Source: Clostridium cylindrosporum DSM 605 (GTDB taxonomy: Bacteria > Bacillota > Clostridia > Clostridiales > Caloramatoraceae). From it: 64,000 nt of DNA. Below, one piece after another: positions 53,321 to 63,650 of the stretch. Every line of letters starts with the position of its first letter. Within the stretch, counting starts at the first letter, position 1. The notes under the pieces were generated by a model. It did not search any database. It was not told the origin of the DNA and saw nothing but the letters and a program-made list of their open reading frames with translations. A program made the translations under genes and the position numbers. Location: positions 248,001 to 312,000 of the forward strand of contig NZ_LFVU01000027.1 of NCBI RefSeq assembly GCF_001047375.1. Reading direction: 5' to 3'.

Positions 53321-54145
53321 ATGGGACATAATAGTAAAACAGAATTTTTTGTTAGGGCGATTTACGGGTTAATTTTAATTTTTCTTATATCTAAAAGTTA
53401 TTTATATTTTATTTTTATCGCATTACATGAATTAGGACATTTAATATGTGGTGTTATTCTTGGATATAAGATCAAGAAACTTTCTCTATTACCCTTTGGG
53501 TTTAGTTTATGCTTTAAAGAGGTTTTTATAAAGCCTAGAGATAATATTATAATATCTCTCTTTGGACCATTAACTAACCTTATTTTTTTTGTGCTTTTCT
53601 ATATTATTTCTTTTATCTCATCATCAAATATTATAGTAGGTTTAATGAATATAAATATTGTTCTTTTTGTTTTTAATATTATTCCAGTAGGATTTTTAGA
53701 TGGTGGAAGAATTTTGAAGGAAGTTTTATCGATGTTTATTAGCTTTTATCTAGCTAATCTTATTATAAATTTGAATGGAATTATATTTGGTTGTATAATA
53801 TTAATGTTACCCATCTATATGGGGTGGGCAATTAATAGTATAATTCTTATATTAATATCACTAAGCCTTATAGCAAATTCTATTCTTCAAATTAAATGGA
53901 TTAAAATGAGTATAATTCAAGAAGCTCTTTATAAGAAATTTAATAAAAATTTCCTCAATAATAAAGAAAAAGTAAAATTCTATAGTGAAGATACTAAGAT
54001 TTTTGACATAATGAAAAATTTTAGTTTTAATATAAACTATGTAATAGGAATTGATAAGAATAAGGAAAATACCATTAGTGATAAGGAAATAATAAAATTT
54101 TATTTTACTAAGGGAAATATTACCCTTAGAGAATGTTTTGATTAA
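53321..54145 (+). CDS. spoIVFB: SpoIVFB-type M50 intramembrane metalloprotease
   Basis: This 274-residue site-2 protease homologue has HExxH in ALHELGHLICG and the second motif GFLDGGRIL, with four to six helices. In Bacillus it releases sigma-K from its membrane-bound precursor during sporulation. Pairing with the short SpoIVFA-like gene supports a sporulation role. AAGGAGAG precedes ATG 53321. Confidence 0.88.
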   Translation: MGHNSKTEFFVRAIYGLILIFLISKSYLYFIFIALHELGHLICGVILGYKIKKLSLLPFGFSLCFKEVFIKPRDNIIISLFGPLTNLIFFVLFYIISFISSSNIIVGLMNINIVLFVFNIIPVGFLDGGRILKEVLSMFISFYLANLIINLNGIIFGCIILMLPIYMGWAINSIILILISLSLIANSILQIKWIKMSIIQEALYKKFNKNFLNNKEKVKFYSEDTKIFDIMKNFSFNINYVIGIDKNKENTISDKEIIKFYFTKGNITLRECFD

Positions 54146-54161
54146 CATAGGAGGAATACAC

Positions 54162-56030
54162 ATGTTGAATATAAAAGATGAATTGCTTTTAAGTGTTGAA
54201 AAGCCTGCAAGATATACAGGTGGAGAAGTAAACATGGTAAGAAAAAATCTAGAAAAAGTTAAAGCTAGATTTGCAATGTGCTTTCCAGATGTATATGAAG
54301 TTGGAATGTCACATTTAGGGCTTAAAATACTTTATCATGTAATAAACCAAAGAGAAGATAGCTACTGTGAGAGAGCCTTCGCTCCATGGATAGATATGGA
54401 GAAGATAATGAGGGAAAAGGAAATTCCTTTGTATTCATTAGAAATGAAAGAGCCTTTAAAGAATTTTGATTTTCTAGGCTTTACTCTTCAATATGAAATG
54501 AGTTATACAAACATACTAAATATGCTTGATTTATCAGGAATACCTGTAAGAGCTGAGGATAGAGGAGAAGAGTATCCTCTTATTGTTTGTGGTGGTCCAT
54601 GTGCATATAATCCAGAGCCTTTAGCTTTGGTTGCTGACTTTTTCCAACTTGGAGAAGGTGAAGAGATGATGAATGACATTCTAGACATTTATGTTAAGTT
54701 TAAGGAAGAGGGAAAGACAAAACTTGAATATCTAGAAGAAATTTCTAAGATCCAAGGGATATATGTTCCTGCATTTTATGATGTAACATATAAGGAAGAC
54801 GGTACTATAAAGGAAATGATCCCTAAAAAAGATATTTATCCTAAAAAGATTACAAAGAGAATCATGGAGAACTTAGATGAGACAATATATCCTGATAAGA
54901 TGATAGTACCTTTAACAGAAATTGTTCATGATAGAGTAATGCTTGAGACTTTTAGAGGGTGTACTAGAGGTTGTAGGTTCTGCCAAGCAGGTATGATATA
55001 TAGACCGGTTAGAGAAAGAAAGACAGATACATTAATAGAACTTGCTGATAAGCTTATTAAGGGGACAGGATATGATGAATTATCTTTAACATCATTAAGT
55101 ATTTGTGATTATTCAGATATAAAGAATCTTGTTATGAAACTTGTTGATAAATATAAGGATGAAAAGGTTGGAGTTTCACTTCCATCTCTTAGAATAGATT
55201 CATTTTCTGTGGACCTAATTAATGAGATTCAAAAGGTTAGAAAAACAGGATTAACATTTGCACCTGAGGCGGGAAGCCAAAGAATGAGGGACATTATAAA
55301 TAAAGGTGTAACAGAGAATGATCTTATAGAATCTGTAACAAGTGCTTTTGAACTTGGTTGGAGTACTATTAAGTTATACTTTATGATAGGTCTTCCATTT
55401 GAAGAGATGGAGGATATTGAAGGAATTGCAGATCTTGCTTTAAAGGTTGTTGATGCATATTATTCAGTTCCAAAGGAGAAGAGAAAGAAGGGAAGACTTA
55501 CTGTTACTGTAAGTACATCATCCCTTGTACCAAAGCCTTTTACTCCTTTCCAATGGGAACCACAAAATAGAAGAGAAGAGCTTGTAGAAAAGCAAAACTT
55601 CCTAAAGAGTAAAATTAGAAATAGAAATATAAGTTATAATTGGCATGACTCACCTGTAAGCTTCCTAGAAGGAGTTGTAGCAAGAGGTGATAGAAGAATA
55701 TCAGAGGTTATTATTAGAGCATTTGAACTTGGATGTAGATTTGACGGTTGGGGTGAATGCTTTGACTATGATAAGTGGATGAAGGCTTTTGAAGATTGCA
55801 ATGTAGACCCACATTTTTATGCAAATAGAAGAAGAGAACTAGATGAAGTTCTTCCATGGGATTTTATTGACATAGGTGTAACAAAAGCTTATTTAATTAA
55901 TGAACTTAAAAAGGCTAAGGAAGCAACTTTAACACAGGATTGTAGATTAGGATGCACAGGCTGTGGAATGACGACATTCTTAAAGGGAGGGAAATGTTTT
56001 AATGGAGCGACTTTTAATCAAAATAACTAA
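54162..56030 (+). CDS. B12-binding-domain radical SAM protein (TIGR03960)
   Basis: This 622-residue protein has a cobalamin-binding-like N-terminal half. The radical-SAM cluster motif is CTRGCRFCQAG (about residues 268-278), and GxPFEEMED and a C-terminal cysteine-rich stretch (CRLGCTGCGMTTF) follow. It is always paired with the DUF2344 gene that overlaps its end. The substrate is unknown; RNA modification is a common guess given the neighbours. ATG 54162 has AGGAGG upstream. Confidence 0.9.
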   Translation: MLNIKDELLLSVEKPARYTGGEVNMVRKNLEKVKARFAMCFPDVYEVGMSHLGLKILYHVINQREDSYCERAFAPWIDMEKIMREKEIPLYSLEMKEPLKNFDFLGFTLQYEMSYTNILNMLDLSGIPVRAEDRGEEYPLIVCGGPCAYNPEPLALVADFFQLGEGEEMMNDILDIYVKFKEEGKTKLEYLEEISKIQGIYVPAFYDVTYKEDGTIKEMIPKKDIYPKKITKRIMENLDETIYPDKMIVPLTEIVHDRVMLETFRGCTRGCRFCQAGMIYRPVRERKTDTLIELADKLIKGTGYDELSLTSLSICDYSDIKNLVMKLVDKYKDEKVGVSLPSLRIDSFSVDLINEIQKVRKTGLTFAPEAGSQRMRDIINKGVTENDLIESVTSAFELGWSTIKLYFMIGLPFEEMEDIEGIADLALKVVDAYYSVPKEKRKKGRLTVTVSTSSLVPKPFTPFQWEPQNRREELVEKQNFLKSKIRNRNISYNWHDSPVSFLEGVVARGDRRISEVIIRAFELGCRFDGWGECFDYDKWMKAFEDCNVDPHFYANRRRELDEVLPWDFIDIGVTKAYLINELKKAKEATLTQDCRLGCTGCGMTTFLKGGKCFNGATFNQNN

Positions 56031-56700
56031 AAATGATGAAACTAAATTTATATCTCACCTTGACACTATGAGGACTTTTCACAGAGCATTAAGAAGAGCT
56101 GGCCTTCCTGTATCTTACTCAAAGGGGTTTAATCCACATCCATCAATATCAGTTGCAGCACCTTTATCACTTGGCATATCAAGTATAGGTGAGTATATTG
56201 ATGTGGATTTTGATAGCTTTGTAGATGAAAAAATAGTAAAAGAAGAGCTTAATGAAAATCTTCCACTTGGAATGAGAGTTTTAAATGTTGTATATATAAA
56301 AGATAAAAAGCCTGCTGCAATGGCAGCTGTACAAGGTGCAAAGTATACCTTAAGAATGACTCATAGTGCTACTAGTAGATCAGAGTGTGAAAAATACATT
56401 GAAAATATATTAGAATCTGATGAAATATTAAAAGAAAAGAAGACAAAAAAGGGATTAAAGGAAGTGAATGTTAGACCTTTAATTATTGACCTTTCTGTAA
56501 GCGAATTTAATGAAGAAGAAGTAGAGATAGAAGCCTTTGTAATGGCAGGTAGCAATGGAAGTTTATCAATGGATTTATTATGGGGTATTTTGAAGGATTT
56601 CTCTAATGGAACTATATCTGGATTCCCGGCTTCTAAGAGACGTAATATTTATACAAAGGTATCAGATAAATGGGTTGACCTTCTTACATTTTATAAGTAG
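56002..56700 (+). CDS. TIGR03936/DUF2344 protein
   Basis: This 232-residue protein begins RLLIKITKNDETKFISHLDTM and contains YSKGFNPHPSISVAAPLSLGI, both hallmarks of the DUF2344 family. It overlaps the radical SAM gene by 29 bp and is translationally coupled. It may present the substrate to that enzyme. Confidence 0.9.
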   Translation: MERLLIKITKNDETKFISHLDTMRTFHRALRRAGLPVSYSKGFNPHPSISVAAPLSLGISSIGEYIDVDFDSFVDEKIVKEELNENLPLGMRVLNVVYIKDKKPAAMAAVQGAKYTLRMTHSATSRSECEKYIENILESDEILKEKKTKKGLKEVNVRPLIIDLSVSEFNEEEVEIEAFVMAGSNGSLSMDLLWGILKDFSNGTISGFPASKRRNIYTKVSDKWVDLLTFYK

Positions 56701-56712
56701 GAAGTGATTAAT

Positions 56713-58194
56713 TTGAATCTTATTATAGATATTGGAATAGCACAAAGTCGTGCACTACTTCTTAGGAAAGAAAAGCCTGTAAGTATTTATACAGAAGACT
56801 ATTCATCAAAGAATATTTCAGGAAATATATATAAGGGAAGAGTTGAAAATATAACTGAGTCACTTGGTTGTGCATTTGTAAATATTGGAGAAAGCAAAAC
56901 AGGAATGCTTCATTTTGATGAGTGTACTCATACTATAAAAAAAGGTGAAGAGTTATTAGTGCAGGTAATAAGAGAGCCCTCAGGTAATAAGGGGGCTCGC
57001 CTTTCTATGAAACTTACTTTACCATCTAAGAATTCAGTTTTACTTGTGGATTGTAATGATATAAATATTTCGAGAAATATTACTGATTCTAAAAGAAGAA
57101 GTGAGTTGTTGAGTCTTGGAAAAAGGCTAACTAAAGGTGAAGAGGCTTTAGGGATTATATTTAGAACCTCTTGTATTAATATTCATGATGAAGAAATTAT
57201 AAATGAATATCTTTATACCAAGAAAACATGGGATAAGATAAATTCATCATGGAAGTATATAAAAGGGGAAAGTCTTTTATTTGAGGCTAATAATTTTATA
57301 GATTATATTAAGAGAGAATATATAACTTCATCTATTGAAAAAATATATATTAATAGAGAAGATGAAAGTGATGAAATTAAAAGATTTGTTAAGGAAAATA
57401 GTTTTGAGGCTAAAGTATTATCAATTGAGGAAAGCATAGATAAGCTAAATCTTTTAAAAGGCTACATAGAGTATTCTGTAAAAAGAAATTTTGATGCTAG
57501 CGATGAAGTTAATATTGTAATTGATGAAACAGAGGCTTTAACTATAATTGATGTTAATTTTGCATCTACTAATAAAAGTAAAGACCTTGAGAAGTGTTTA
57601 CTTGATGCTAACATAAAAGCTGTTGAGAAGATTTCGCAAGTAATATCTCTAAAAAGTAGTTCTGGAATCATATTAATAGATTTTATTAATATGAAGAAAG
57701 AGGAATCTAAGAAAGTACTAGAGGGTGAAGTTGAAAGGTGCTTTAAAAAGTATGGTTTAAAAGCTAAAATTCATGGATTTACAAAGCTTGGTCTACTTGA
57801 AGTATCTAAAGCGAAAAAATCTAGGGTTTTAAGAGATGTTGTTTATAGAAAAGATAATCCGAATTTTCTAAATCCCTTTTATAGTGTAAAGAATTTAGAA
57901 AATGATATTTTAAATATGATTTATAAAAATTCAAAGACATCATTTAACGTTTTTGTATCTGAGGATATTTATGAAGCTATAAATATAGTAGATTTTATAG
58001 ATGTTATGAAAAAAGTATATTCTGTTAAAATTGAGACTAAAAAAATTAGAGACTTTAATGGTTATTATATAGGAGAAAATCTTGATGTTGATTTCGCCAG
58101 AATAAGCTATGGAAAAAGAACTTTAGTTGGAAAAATTGAAAGTTTTAACGAGGATGATACATCTTTTTCTATTAAGGTAATTAAGAAAAAATAG
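56713..58194 (+). CDS. rng: ribonuclease G/E family protein
   Basis: This 493-residue endoribonuclease has an S1-like domain (GNIYKGRVENITESLGCAFVNIG) and the catalytic domain (VIDETEALTIIDVN; GIILIDFINM). The catalytic aspartates are present. The RNase E scaffold domain is absent. It processes rRNA and decays mRNA. Start is TTG 56713 after AGGAAGTGA; a GTG 9 bp upstream is possible. Confidence 0.9.
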   Translation: MNLIIDIGIAQSRALLLRKEKPVSIYTEDYSSKNISGNIYKGRVENITESLGCAFVNIGESKTGMLHFDECTHTIKKGEELLVQVIREPSGNKGARLSMKLTLPSKNSVLLVDCNDINISRNITDSKRRSELLSLGKRLTKGEEALGIIFRTSCINIHDEEIINEYLYTKKTWDKINSSWKYIKGESLLFEANNFIDYIKREYITSSIEKIYINREDESDEIKRFVKENSFEAKVLSIEESIDKLNLLKGYIEYSVKRNFDASDEVNIVIDETEALTIIDVNFASTNKSKDLEKCLLDANIKAVEKISQVISLKSSSGIILIDFINMKKEESKKVLEGEVERCFKKYGLKAKIHGFTKLGLLEVSKAKKSRVLRDVVYRKDNPNFLNPFYSVKNLENDILNMIYKNSKTSFNVFVSEDIYEAINIVDFIDVMKKVYSVKIETKKIRDFNGYYIGENLDVDFARISYGKRTLVGKIESFNEDDTSFSIKVIKKK

Positions 58195-58231
58195 AATTAT
58201 ACCAAGTAATTTTTACTTAGGCTTTCTTTTG

Positions 58232-58260
58232 TTGACAGTAATATTTATGTATGTTACAAT
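58232..58260 (+). promoter_or_regulatory. rplU-rpmA promoter
   Basis: TTGACA, a 17-bp spacer and TACAAT: a near-consensus strong promoter. Confidence 0.88.
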
Positions 58261-58266
58261 TTAAGT

Positions 58267-58341
58267 CGTGAACCGCACGAAGCAGGCTTTAAAGATTTTC
58301 TTAATCTGCCTTGCATTAGGCGAGACTGGCAAGAGGAGGTG
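58267..58341 (+). ncRNA. L21 leader RNA
   Basis: The leader of rplU has the conserved GAACCGCACGAAGCAGGC start, a central stem-loop (AGGC...GCCT, about 58285-58312), and the GCATTAGGCGAGACTGGCAAG end typical of the Firmicute L21 leader. It probably mediates autoregulation by ribosomal protein L21. Confidence 0.85.
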
Positions 58342-58349
58342 TATGTCAG

Positions 58350-58661
58350 ATGTACGCAATCATTCAAACTGGTGGTAAGCAATATAGAGTTCAAGAAGGC
58401 GATACGCTATTCGTTGAAAAGCTAGTTGCTGATGTTGATTCAAACGTTGAATTAACAGAAGTACTTGCTGTTTCAAAGGACGGTAAGCTAACTGTTGGAT
58501 CACCAAAAGTTGAGGGTGCTAAGGTTGTAGCTAGTGTTGTAAAACATGGAAAAGCTAAGAAGGTTATTGTTTTCAAGTTCAAGAGAAAGAAGGACTATAG
58601 AAAGAAACAAGGACACAGACAACCATACACTCAAATTAAGATCGAAAAAATCGAAGCTTAA
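58350..58661 (+). CDS. rplU: 50S ribosomal protein L21
   Basis: This 103-residue protein starts [18 protein letters not shown], with the conserved [18 protein letters not shown] near its C-terminus. It binds 23S rRNA. GAGGAGGTG precedes ATG 58350. The usual prp gene does not follow. Confidence 0.97.
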   Translation: MYAIIQTGGKQYRVQEGDTLFVEKLVADVDSNVELTEVLAVSKDGKLTVGSPKVEGAKVVASVVKHGKAKKVIVFKFKRKKDYRKKQGHRQPYTQIKIEKIEA

Positions 58662-58702
58662 TTAATTGAAATATAAAATCCCTTATTAAGGAGGTGGCAT
58701 AC

Positions 58703-58966
58703 ATGGCACATAAGAAAGGTGTGGGTAGCTCCAAGAACGGTAGAGATAGTGAATCCAAACGTCTAGGCGCGAAGAGAGCAGACGGACAATTTGTTCTTGC
58801 TGGAAACATTCTTGTAAGACAAAGAGGAACTAAGATTCACCCAGGTACAAACGTTGGTAAGGGCAAGGACGATACTTTATTTGCTACTATCGACGGAATC
58901 GTTAGATTCGAAAGACTTGGAAGAGACAAGAAAAAAGTAAGTATATATCCAAGAGCAGCTCAATAG
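58703..58966 (+). CDS. rpmA: 50S ribosomal protein L27, no cleavable extension
   Basis: This 87-residue protein begins [18 protein letters not shown]. In most Firmicutes L27 has an extra N-terminus ending in a phenylalanine, which Prp cleaves to expose AHKKG. Here the gene starts at exactly the mature point, and no prp gene lies in the 41-bp gap after rplU. AAGGAGGTGG precedes ATG 58703. The N-terminal tail reaches the peptidyl-transferase centre. Confidence 0.96.
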   Translation: MAHKKGVGSSKNGRDSESKRLGAKRADGQFVLAGNILVRQRGTKIHPGTNVGKGKDDTLFATIDGIVRFERLGRDKKKVSIYPRAAQ

Positions 58967-58971
58967 TAAAA

Positions 58972-58994
58972 AGGCACCCAAAAGGGTGCTTTTT
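58972..58994 (+). terminator. terminator of rplU-rpmA
   Basis: GCACCC pairs with GGGTGC around a 4-nt loop, followed by TTTTT. Confidence 0.85.
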
Positions 58995-59101
58995 ATATTT
59001 TTTATATGACACTTCCTTAAAATGTAAGTAATAAGGGTTATAAAATAAGAACTTCTTGCCAAAGATATATAAGTAATCAAATTTGTGAATGAGGTGATGC
59101 T

Positions 59102-60373
59102 ATGTTTATAGATATAGCCAAGATATACATAAAAGCAGGAGATGGAGGACACGGTTCTGCATCATTTAGAAGAGAGAAGTATGTGCCACTAGGAGGACCA
59201 GACGGTGGAGATGGTGGTGATGGAGGAAGTGTAATTTTTAAGGTAGATCCAGGCCTTAGAACACTTCTAGACTTTAAGTATAAAAGAAAGCATGTTGCTG
59301 AAAGAGGAGAAGATGGAGCATCTCAAAAGATGTATGGTAGAGCTGGAAAAGACCTTGTTATAAAGGTTCCACCTGGAACAGTAATTAAGGAAGCTGAATC
59401 AGGAAAGATAATAGCTGACTTGAAGGAAGATGGAGAACAGGCAGTTGTTGCAAGAGGTGGAAGAGGTGGAAAGGGAAATGCGAAGTTTGCAACTTCCACA
59501 AGACAGGCACCTAATTTTGCTCAACCAGGACTTCCAGGTGAAGAGAGAAATGTAGTCCTTGAACTTAAACTTTTAGCGGATGTTGGACTTGTAGGATTCC
59601 CTAATGTTGGTAAGTCTACTATGCTATCAATGGTTACAGGAGCAAAACCTAAAATAGCAAACTACCACTTTACTACATTAACACCTAACCTTGGAGTTGT
59701 AGATATTAAGGGGATAGAGAGTTTTGTTTTAGCAGATATTCCAGGACTTATAGAAGGTGCACATGAAGGAGTTGGACTTGGGATAGACTTTTTAAGACAT
59801 GTAGAAAGAACAAGACTTCTTATACATGTTATAGATGTATCTGGAGTTGAAGGAAGAGATCCGATTGATGACTTTGAAAAGATAAATGACGAACTTAAGC
59901 TATATAACGAAAAGCTTTCAAAGAAACCTCAAATAGTTGTTGCTAATAAAACTGATATAGCAGAAAATGAAGAAAACTATGAAAAGCTTAAAGAGTACGT
60001 TGAAGAAAAGGGTATGAAAATATTCAAAATTTCTGCAGCTACTAATACAGGGCTTCGTGAACTTATGCTATATGTAGGAAGTATACTTAATACAATTGAG
60101 GTGGAAGAAGAGTATACAGAGGATGAAATGTTCGTTCCAGAGGAAAGAAAGTTTACTTACGACGTAGAAATAGATGAAGAGGGAGTATATGTCGTTTCAG
60201 GTTCTCTTGTTGATAGATTACTTCTTCAAGTTAATATTTATGATAGTGAATCAATTAAGTACTTCCATAGAACTCTTGAAAGAAGAGGGATTATTGCGAA
60301 ACTTAAGGAAATGGGAATACAAGATAATGATTTAGTAAGAATGGATGACTTTGAGTTTGAATTCTTAGACTAA
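59102..60373 (+). CDS. obgE: GTPase Obg
   Basis: This 423-residue GTPase acts in 50S ribosome assembly and stress control. It has the glycine-rich Obg fold ([14 protein letters not shown]), the G domain with [21 protein letters not shown] and NKTD, and a C-terminal OCT domain. It follows rpmA, as usual. Confidence 0.97.
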   Translation: MFIDIAKIYIKAGDGGHGSASFRREKYVPLGGPDGGDGGDGGSVIFKVDPGLRTLLDFKYKRKHVAERGEDGASQKMYGRAGKDLVIKVPPGTVIKEAESGKIIADLKEDGEQAVVARGGRGGKGNAKFATSTRQAPNFAQPGLPGEERNVVLELKLLADVGLVGFPNVGKSTMLSMVTGAKPKIANYHFTTLTPNLGVVDIKGIESFVLADIPGLIEGAHEGVGLGIDFLRHVERTRLLIHVIDVSGVEGRDPIDDFEKINDELKLYNEKLSKKPQIVVANKTDIAENEENYEKLKEYVEEKGMKIFKISAATNTGLRELMLYVGSILNTIEVEEEYTEDEMFVPEERKFTYDVEIDEEGVYVVSGSLVDRLLLQVNIYDSESIKYFHRTLERRGIIAKLKEMGIQDNDLVRMDDFEFEFLD

Positions 60374-60387
60374 TAAGGGGTGAGATA

Positions 60388-60702
60388 ATGCTAACAAGTA
60401 AAGAAAGAAGCTTTTTAAGATCACTTGCAAATACACTAGATCCGATATTTCAAGTAGGAAAAGAAGGTGTACATGAAGATAACCTTAAAGAAATCTCAGA
60501 TGCGCTAGAGGCTAGAGAACTTATTAAGATTTCAGTTCTTAAAAACTGTTTAATGGATGCTAGGGAAGCTTGCCATGAAATATGTGATGCGATAGGAGCA
60601 GATCCTGTTCAAGTTATAGGAAGTAAATTTGTTATATATAGAAAGTCTAAAGAAAAGTCAAAAATAGAACTACCAAAAGCAAAGAAAAGAAGAGATGCCT
60701 AA
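60388..60702 (+). CDS. yhbY: YhbY/CRM RNA-binding protein
   Basis: This 104-residue CRM-domain protein (LTSKERSFLRSLAN, then FQVGKEGV and GSKFVIYR) associates with pre-50S ribosomes. It is 14 bp after obgE. Its stop lies inside the terminator hairpin. Confidence 0.93.
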   Translation: MLTSKERSFLRSLANTLDPIFQVGKEGVHEDNLKEISDALEARELIKISVLKNCLMDAREACHEICDAIGADPVQVIGSKFVIYRKSKEKSKIELPKAKKRRDA

Positions 60703-60718
60703 ATAGGCATCTTTTTTT
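60693..60718 (+). terminator. terminator of obgE-yhbY
   Basis: AGATGCCT pairs with AGGCATCT around AAAT, then seven T. Confidence 0.88.
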
Positions 60719-60837
60719 ATATAAACCTAAATATAAATAATTTAGTATATAACTATTAGAATTACAAAAAATTTGATATAATAGTATAGTTATAAAAATA
60801 TATCTTTAAATATTAAGAGAAATAAAAGGTGAAATAT

Positions 60838-61449
60838 ATGTTAAGATTAGGAGTACTAGGTGGAACATTTAACCCGATTCATGTAGGACATCTTATAATT
60901 GCACAATATGTTTTAGAGGAATTAGAACTTGATAGAGTAATTTTTATTCCAACGGGGAATCCTCCACATAAGAGTTTGAAGAGTATAGAAAGTGGTACTC
61001 ATAGATTAAATATGATAAAGAAGGCTATAGGGTATAATAAGGACTTTACCTTTAGTGATATGGAAATTAAAAGACAGGGAATTACCTATACCTATGATAC
61101 ATTAACTGAAATACATAATACTTATGAAGATGTAGAGATTAACTTTATTGTTGGATATGATACTCTTTTAGATATGAAAAATTGGCATAATCTACAAGAA
61201 GTGATGATCTTAGCTAATTTTGTTGTGGTTAATAGAAACTCAGAAAATAGCGTTATTCTTAAATATTTAGAGAGTTTTAAGTTAAACTATGGAGGGAATA
61301 TTGGTATATTAAACATTCCTAACATAGATATATCATCCACAGAAGTTAGAAAGAGGATAGCAAAGGGGAAAAATGCTACTTATATGGTAACAAAGCCTGT
61401 ACATGACTATATTGTAGAGAATAATCTATACAGAGGTGATTTAATATAA
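60838..61449 (+). CDS. nadD: nicotinate-nucleotide adenylyltransferase
   Basis: This 203-residue enzyme joins nicotinate mononucleotide and ATP in NAD synthesis. GGTFNPIHVGHL is the nucleotidyl-transferase motif; ISSTEVRKRI is the C-terminal one. ATG 60838 with AAAGGTG 6 nt upstream is preferred to GTG 60829. It overlaps yqeK by one base. Confidence 0.95.
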   Translation: MLRLGVLGGTFNPIHVGHLIIAQYVLEELELDRVIFIPTGNPPHKSLKSIESGTHRLNMIKKAIGYNKDFTFSDMEIKRQGITYTYDTLTEIHNTYEDVEINFIVGYDTLLDMKNWHNLQEVMILANFVVVNRNSENSVILKYLESFKLNYGGNIGILNIPNIDISSTEVRKRIAKGKNATYMVTKPVHDYIVENNLYRGDLI

Positions 61450-62027
61450 TGCTTTATGACAAAATAAGAGCCTTTACAAGGGAATCTCTAAATGAAAAAA
61501 AGTTTAACCATTGTGTAAGGGTTGAGAAAATGGCAATAAAACTTTCAAAGGTATATGGAATAGATGAAGAAAAAACGAAAATAGCTGCTATAGCTCATGA
61601 TTGTGCAAAATTTTTTTCAGGTGATAAAATGCTATCATATATGAAAAAGCATAATGAGTGTATAGATGAAATACAAATGAATGTTCCTTATCTTTTACAT
61701 GGTCCTGTTGGAGCATTAAGGTTAAAGGAGAAATTTAACATAAATGATGAGGATATACTAAATTCAATAGCATACCATACAACAGGTAGAAAGGGTATGT
61801 CTACCCTTGAGAAAATAATATACATAGCTGACCTTATTGAAGAAGGAAGAGACTTTAAAGGTGTTGAGGAAATAAGAAAAGAGGCATTTAAAAACCTTGA
61901 CAAGGCACTAATTATGGGGTGTAATACTACTATGTCTTATGTAATGTTAAAGGGCCAAATTATACATCCATCTACGGTAGAGCTTAGAAATAGTTTAATT
62001 CTATCTGGAGGTAATAAGTGTGAGTAA
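61449..62027 (+). CDS. yqeK: YqeK-type HD-domain Ap4A hydrolase
   Basis: This 192-residue HD-domain protein (FNHCVRVEKMAIKLS, AHDCAKFF, LHGPVGA, AYHTTGRKGMS) hydrolyses diadenosine tetraphosphate in the characterised homologues. It sits between nadD and an LCP gene, overlapping each end. Confidence 0.93.
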   Translation: MLYDKIRAFTRESLNEKKFNHCVRVEKMAIKLSKVYGIDEEKTKIAAIAHDCAKFFSGDKMLSYMKKHNECIDEIQMNVPYLLHGPVGALRLKEKFNINDEDILNSIAYHTTGRKGMSTLEKIIYIADLIEEGRDFKGVEEIRKEAFKNLDKALIMGCNTTMSYVMLKGQIIHPSTVELRNSLILSGGNKCE

Positions 62028-63615
62028 TGAAACAAGACAGGGGAGAAGAAAAGTAAAAAAGAAAAAGCGTAGTCCTTTAAAAATTTTTCTTATAACTCTA
62101 TTAATTTTATTTATTGGTTCTGGTGGAGTATTTGCATACTATCTAAAGTCATTAGGAGATAAAGTTACAAGTAAATCTCAATCTGAGGCTAAGAAGGTAG
62201 AAAAAGGTGAACCTATGAATTTTCTTCTTCTTGGAGTAGATGCAGGTGATTATAACGGTAAAGAGGAGCACCAAAGGTCTGATACAATGATGCTCGTAAG
62301 GTATATTCCAAAAACTGATAAGATTTATATGTTATCAATACCTAGAGACACTAAAGTTAAGATTAATGGTAAAACCCAGAAGATAAATGCAGCACATGCT
62401 ATTGGAGGACCAGATCTAACCATAAAGACAGTAGAAGATTTACTTAATGTAGATGTTAATTATTATGGTAGAATCAACTATGAAGGATTTAAAGCCTGTG
62501 TAGATGCTATTGGTGGCGTTAAGGTAGTTGTTCCACGTGACATGCACTATAAGGCAAGTGATATAAAAATAAATTTCAAAAAAGGTGAAACAGTTCTTCT
62601 GAATGGTGAAAAAGCTGAACAGTTTGTTAGATGGAGAAAAAATAATAATGGAGGCGGATATCCTACTGGAGATGTAGGAAGAGCAGAAACACAACAAGTG
62701 TTTATGGTTAATTTCCTTGAAAAACTAAAGTCTCCTGAGGGTATATCTAAACTGATACCACTTCTTAATACGGTTACAAATTACGCTGACACTAATATGG
62801 ACATGTCAACAATAATGGAGTATGGAAAAGAACTAATGAATGTTGACCCATCCTCAGTTCAAAAAGAGGTTTTAGCTGGGGAGGCTTATCATGATAATGA
62901 AGTTGGAACCTGGTACTATCTATATGATAAGGTTAAGGCAGAACCATACCTTTCAAATTTTAGAGATGCAAGTGGTGCATCCTCAGCAGGAAATGATAGT
63001 ACTCCATTAAATAATGAAAACTTAAACATTAGCATTATTAACTCTACAGGTGTTTCAGGCCTTGCTGCACAATACAAAGAGAGGTTAGAAAGTCTTGGAT
63101 TTAATATTACTAATATAAGCACACAAAGCACAAAGAAGAAAAAGACTGAAGTAAGATATAATGGAGAAGATTACACTATAAGTGGTCTTAAGAATTATCT
63201 TAATGATGTAAACTACATAAAGGATAATGGAGATAATATAAAAGACATAAAGATTATTCTAGGTAATGATGCCTTAAATGGCGGAATACTAGTAGGTTCT
63301 TCTACATCCTCGGATATTTTTACTGAATCAAAAAGTGATGAATCAATAAAAAAATCTAAAAGTATTAAGATTCTAAATTCTACACCTAAATCTGGTCTTG
63401 CTGCAAGGTATAAAGAAAAGCTAGAAAGACAGGGATATAAAGTTGTGGAAATAGGGAATTATAATGGTGAACTGCGTCAAACAGAAATAAGATATAAAGA
63501 TGATAATAACTTTGCAACAGAGGTAGCAAGTGGTCTTGGAACTGGTAAAATAATTAGTTCTAATGACAAATCAGCAGATATAATCGTAGTTTTAGGAGCA
63601 GATGTTATAGACTAA
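62020..63615 (+). CDS. LytR-CpsA-Psr family protein with two LytR_C domains
   Basis: This 531-residue protein has one N-terminal anchor (about 22-42) and an LCP catalytic domain (FLLLGVDAG, SDTMMLVRY, LSIPRDTKVKI). Such enzymes attach teichoic acids or other polymers to peptidoglycan. Two tandem LytR_C domains follow (about 330-425 and 445-530, each with an INSTGVSGLAAQYKE-like start). GTG 62020 is the start, after GGAGG; it overlaps yqeK by 8 bp. Confidence 0.9.
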   Translation: MSNETRQGRRKVKKKKRSPLKIFLITLLILFIGSGGVFAYYLKSLGDKVTSKSQSEAKKVEKGEPMNFLLLGVDAGDYNGKEEHQRSDTMMLVRYIPKTDKIYMLSIPRDTKVKINGKTQKINAAHAIGGPDLTIKTVEDLLNVDVNYYGRINYEGFKACVDAIGGVKVVVPRDMHYKASDIKINFKKGETVLLNGEKAEQFVRWRKNNNGGGYPTGDVGRAETQQVFMVNFLEKLKSPEGISKLIPLLNTVTNYADTNMDMSTIMEYGKELMNVDPSSVQKEVLAGEAYHDNEVGTWYYLYDKVKAEPYLSNFRDASGASSAGNDSTPLNNENLNISIINSTGVSGLAAQYKERLESLGFNITNISTQSTKKKKTEVRYNGEDYTISGLKNYLNDVNYIKDNGDNIKDIKIILGNDALNGGILVGSSTSSDIFTESKSDESIKKSKSIKILNSTPKSGLAARYKEKLERQGYKVVEIGNYNGELRQTEIRYKDDNNFATEVASGLGTGKIISSNDKSADIIVVLGADVID

Positions 63616-63650
63616 AATATATTAAACTAAGCACTTTAGGAGGTGTAGAT

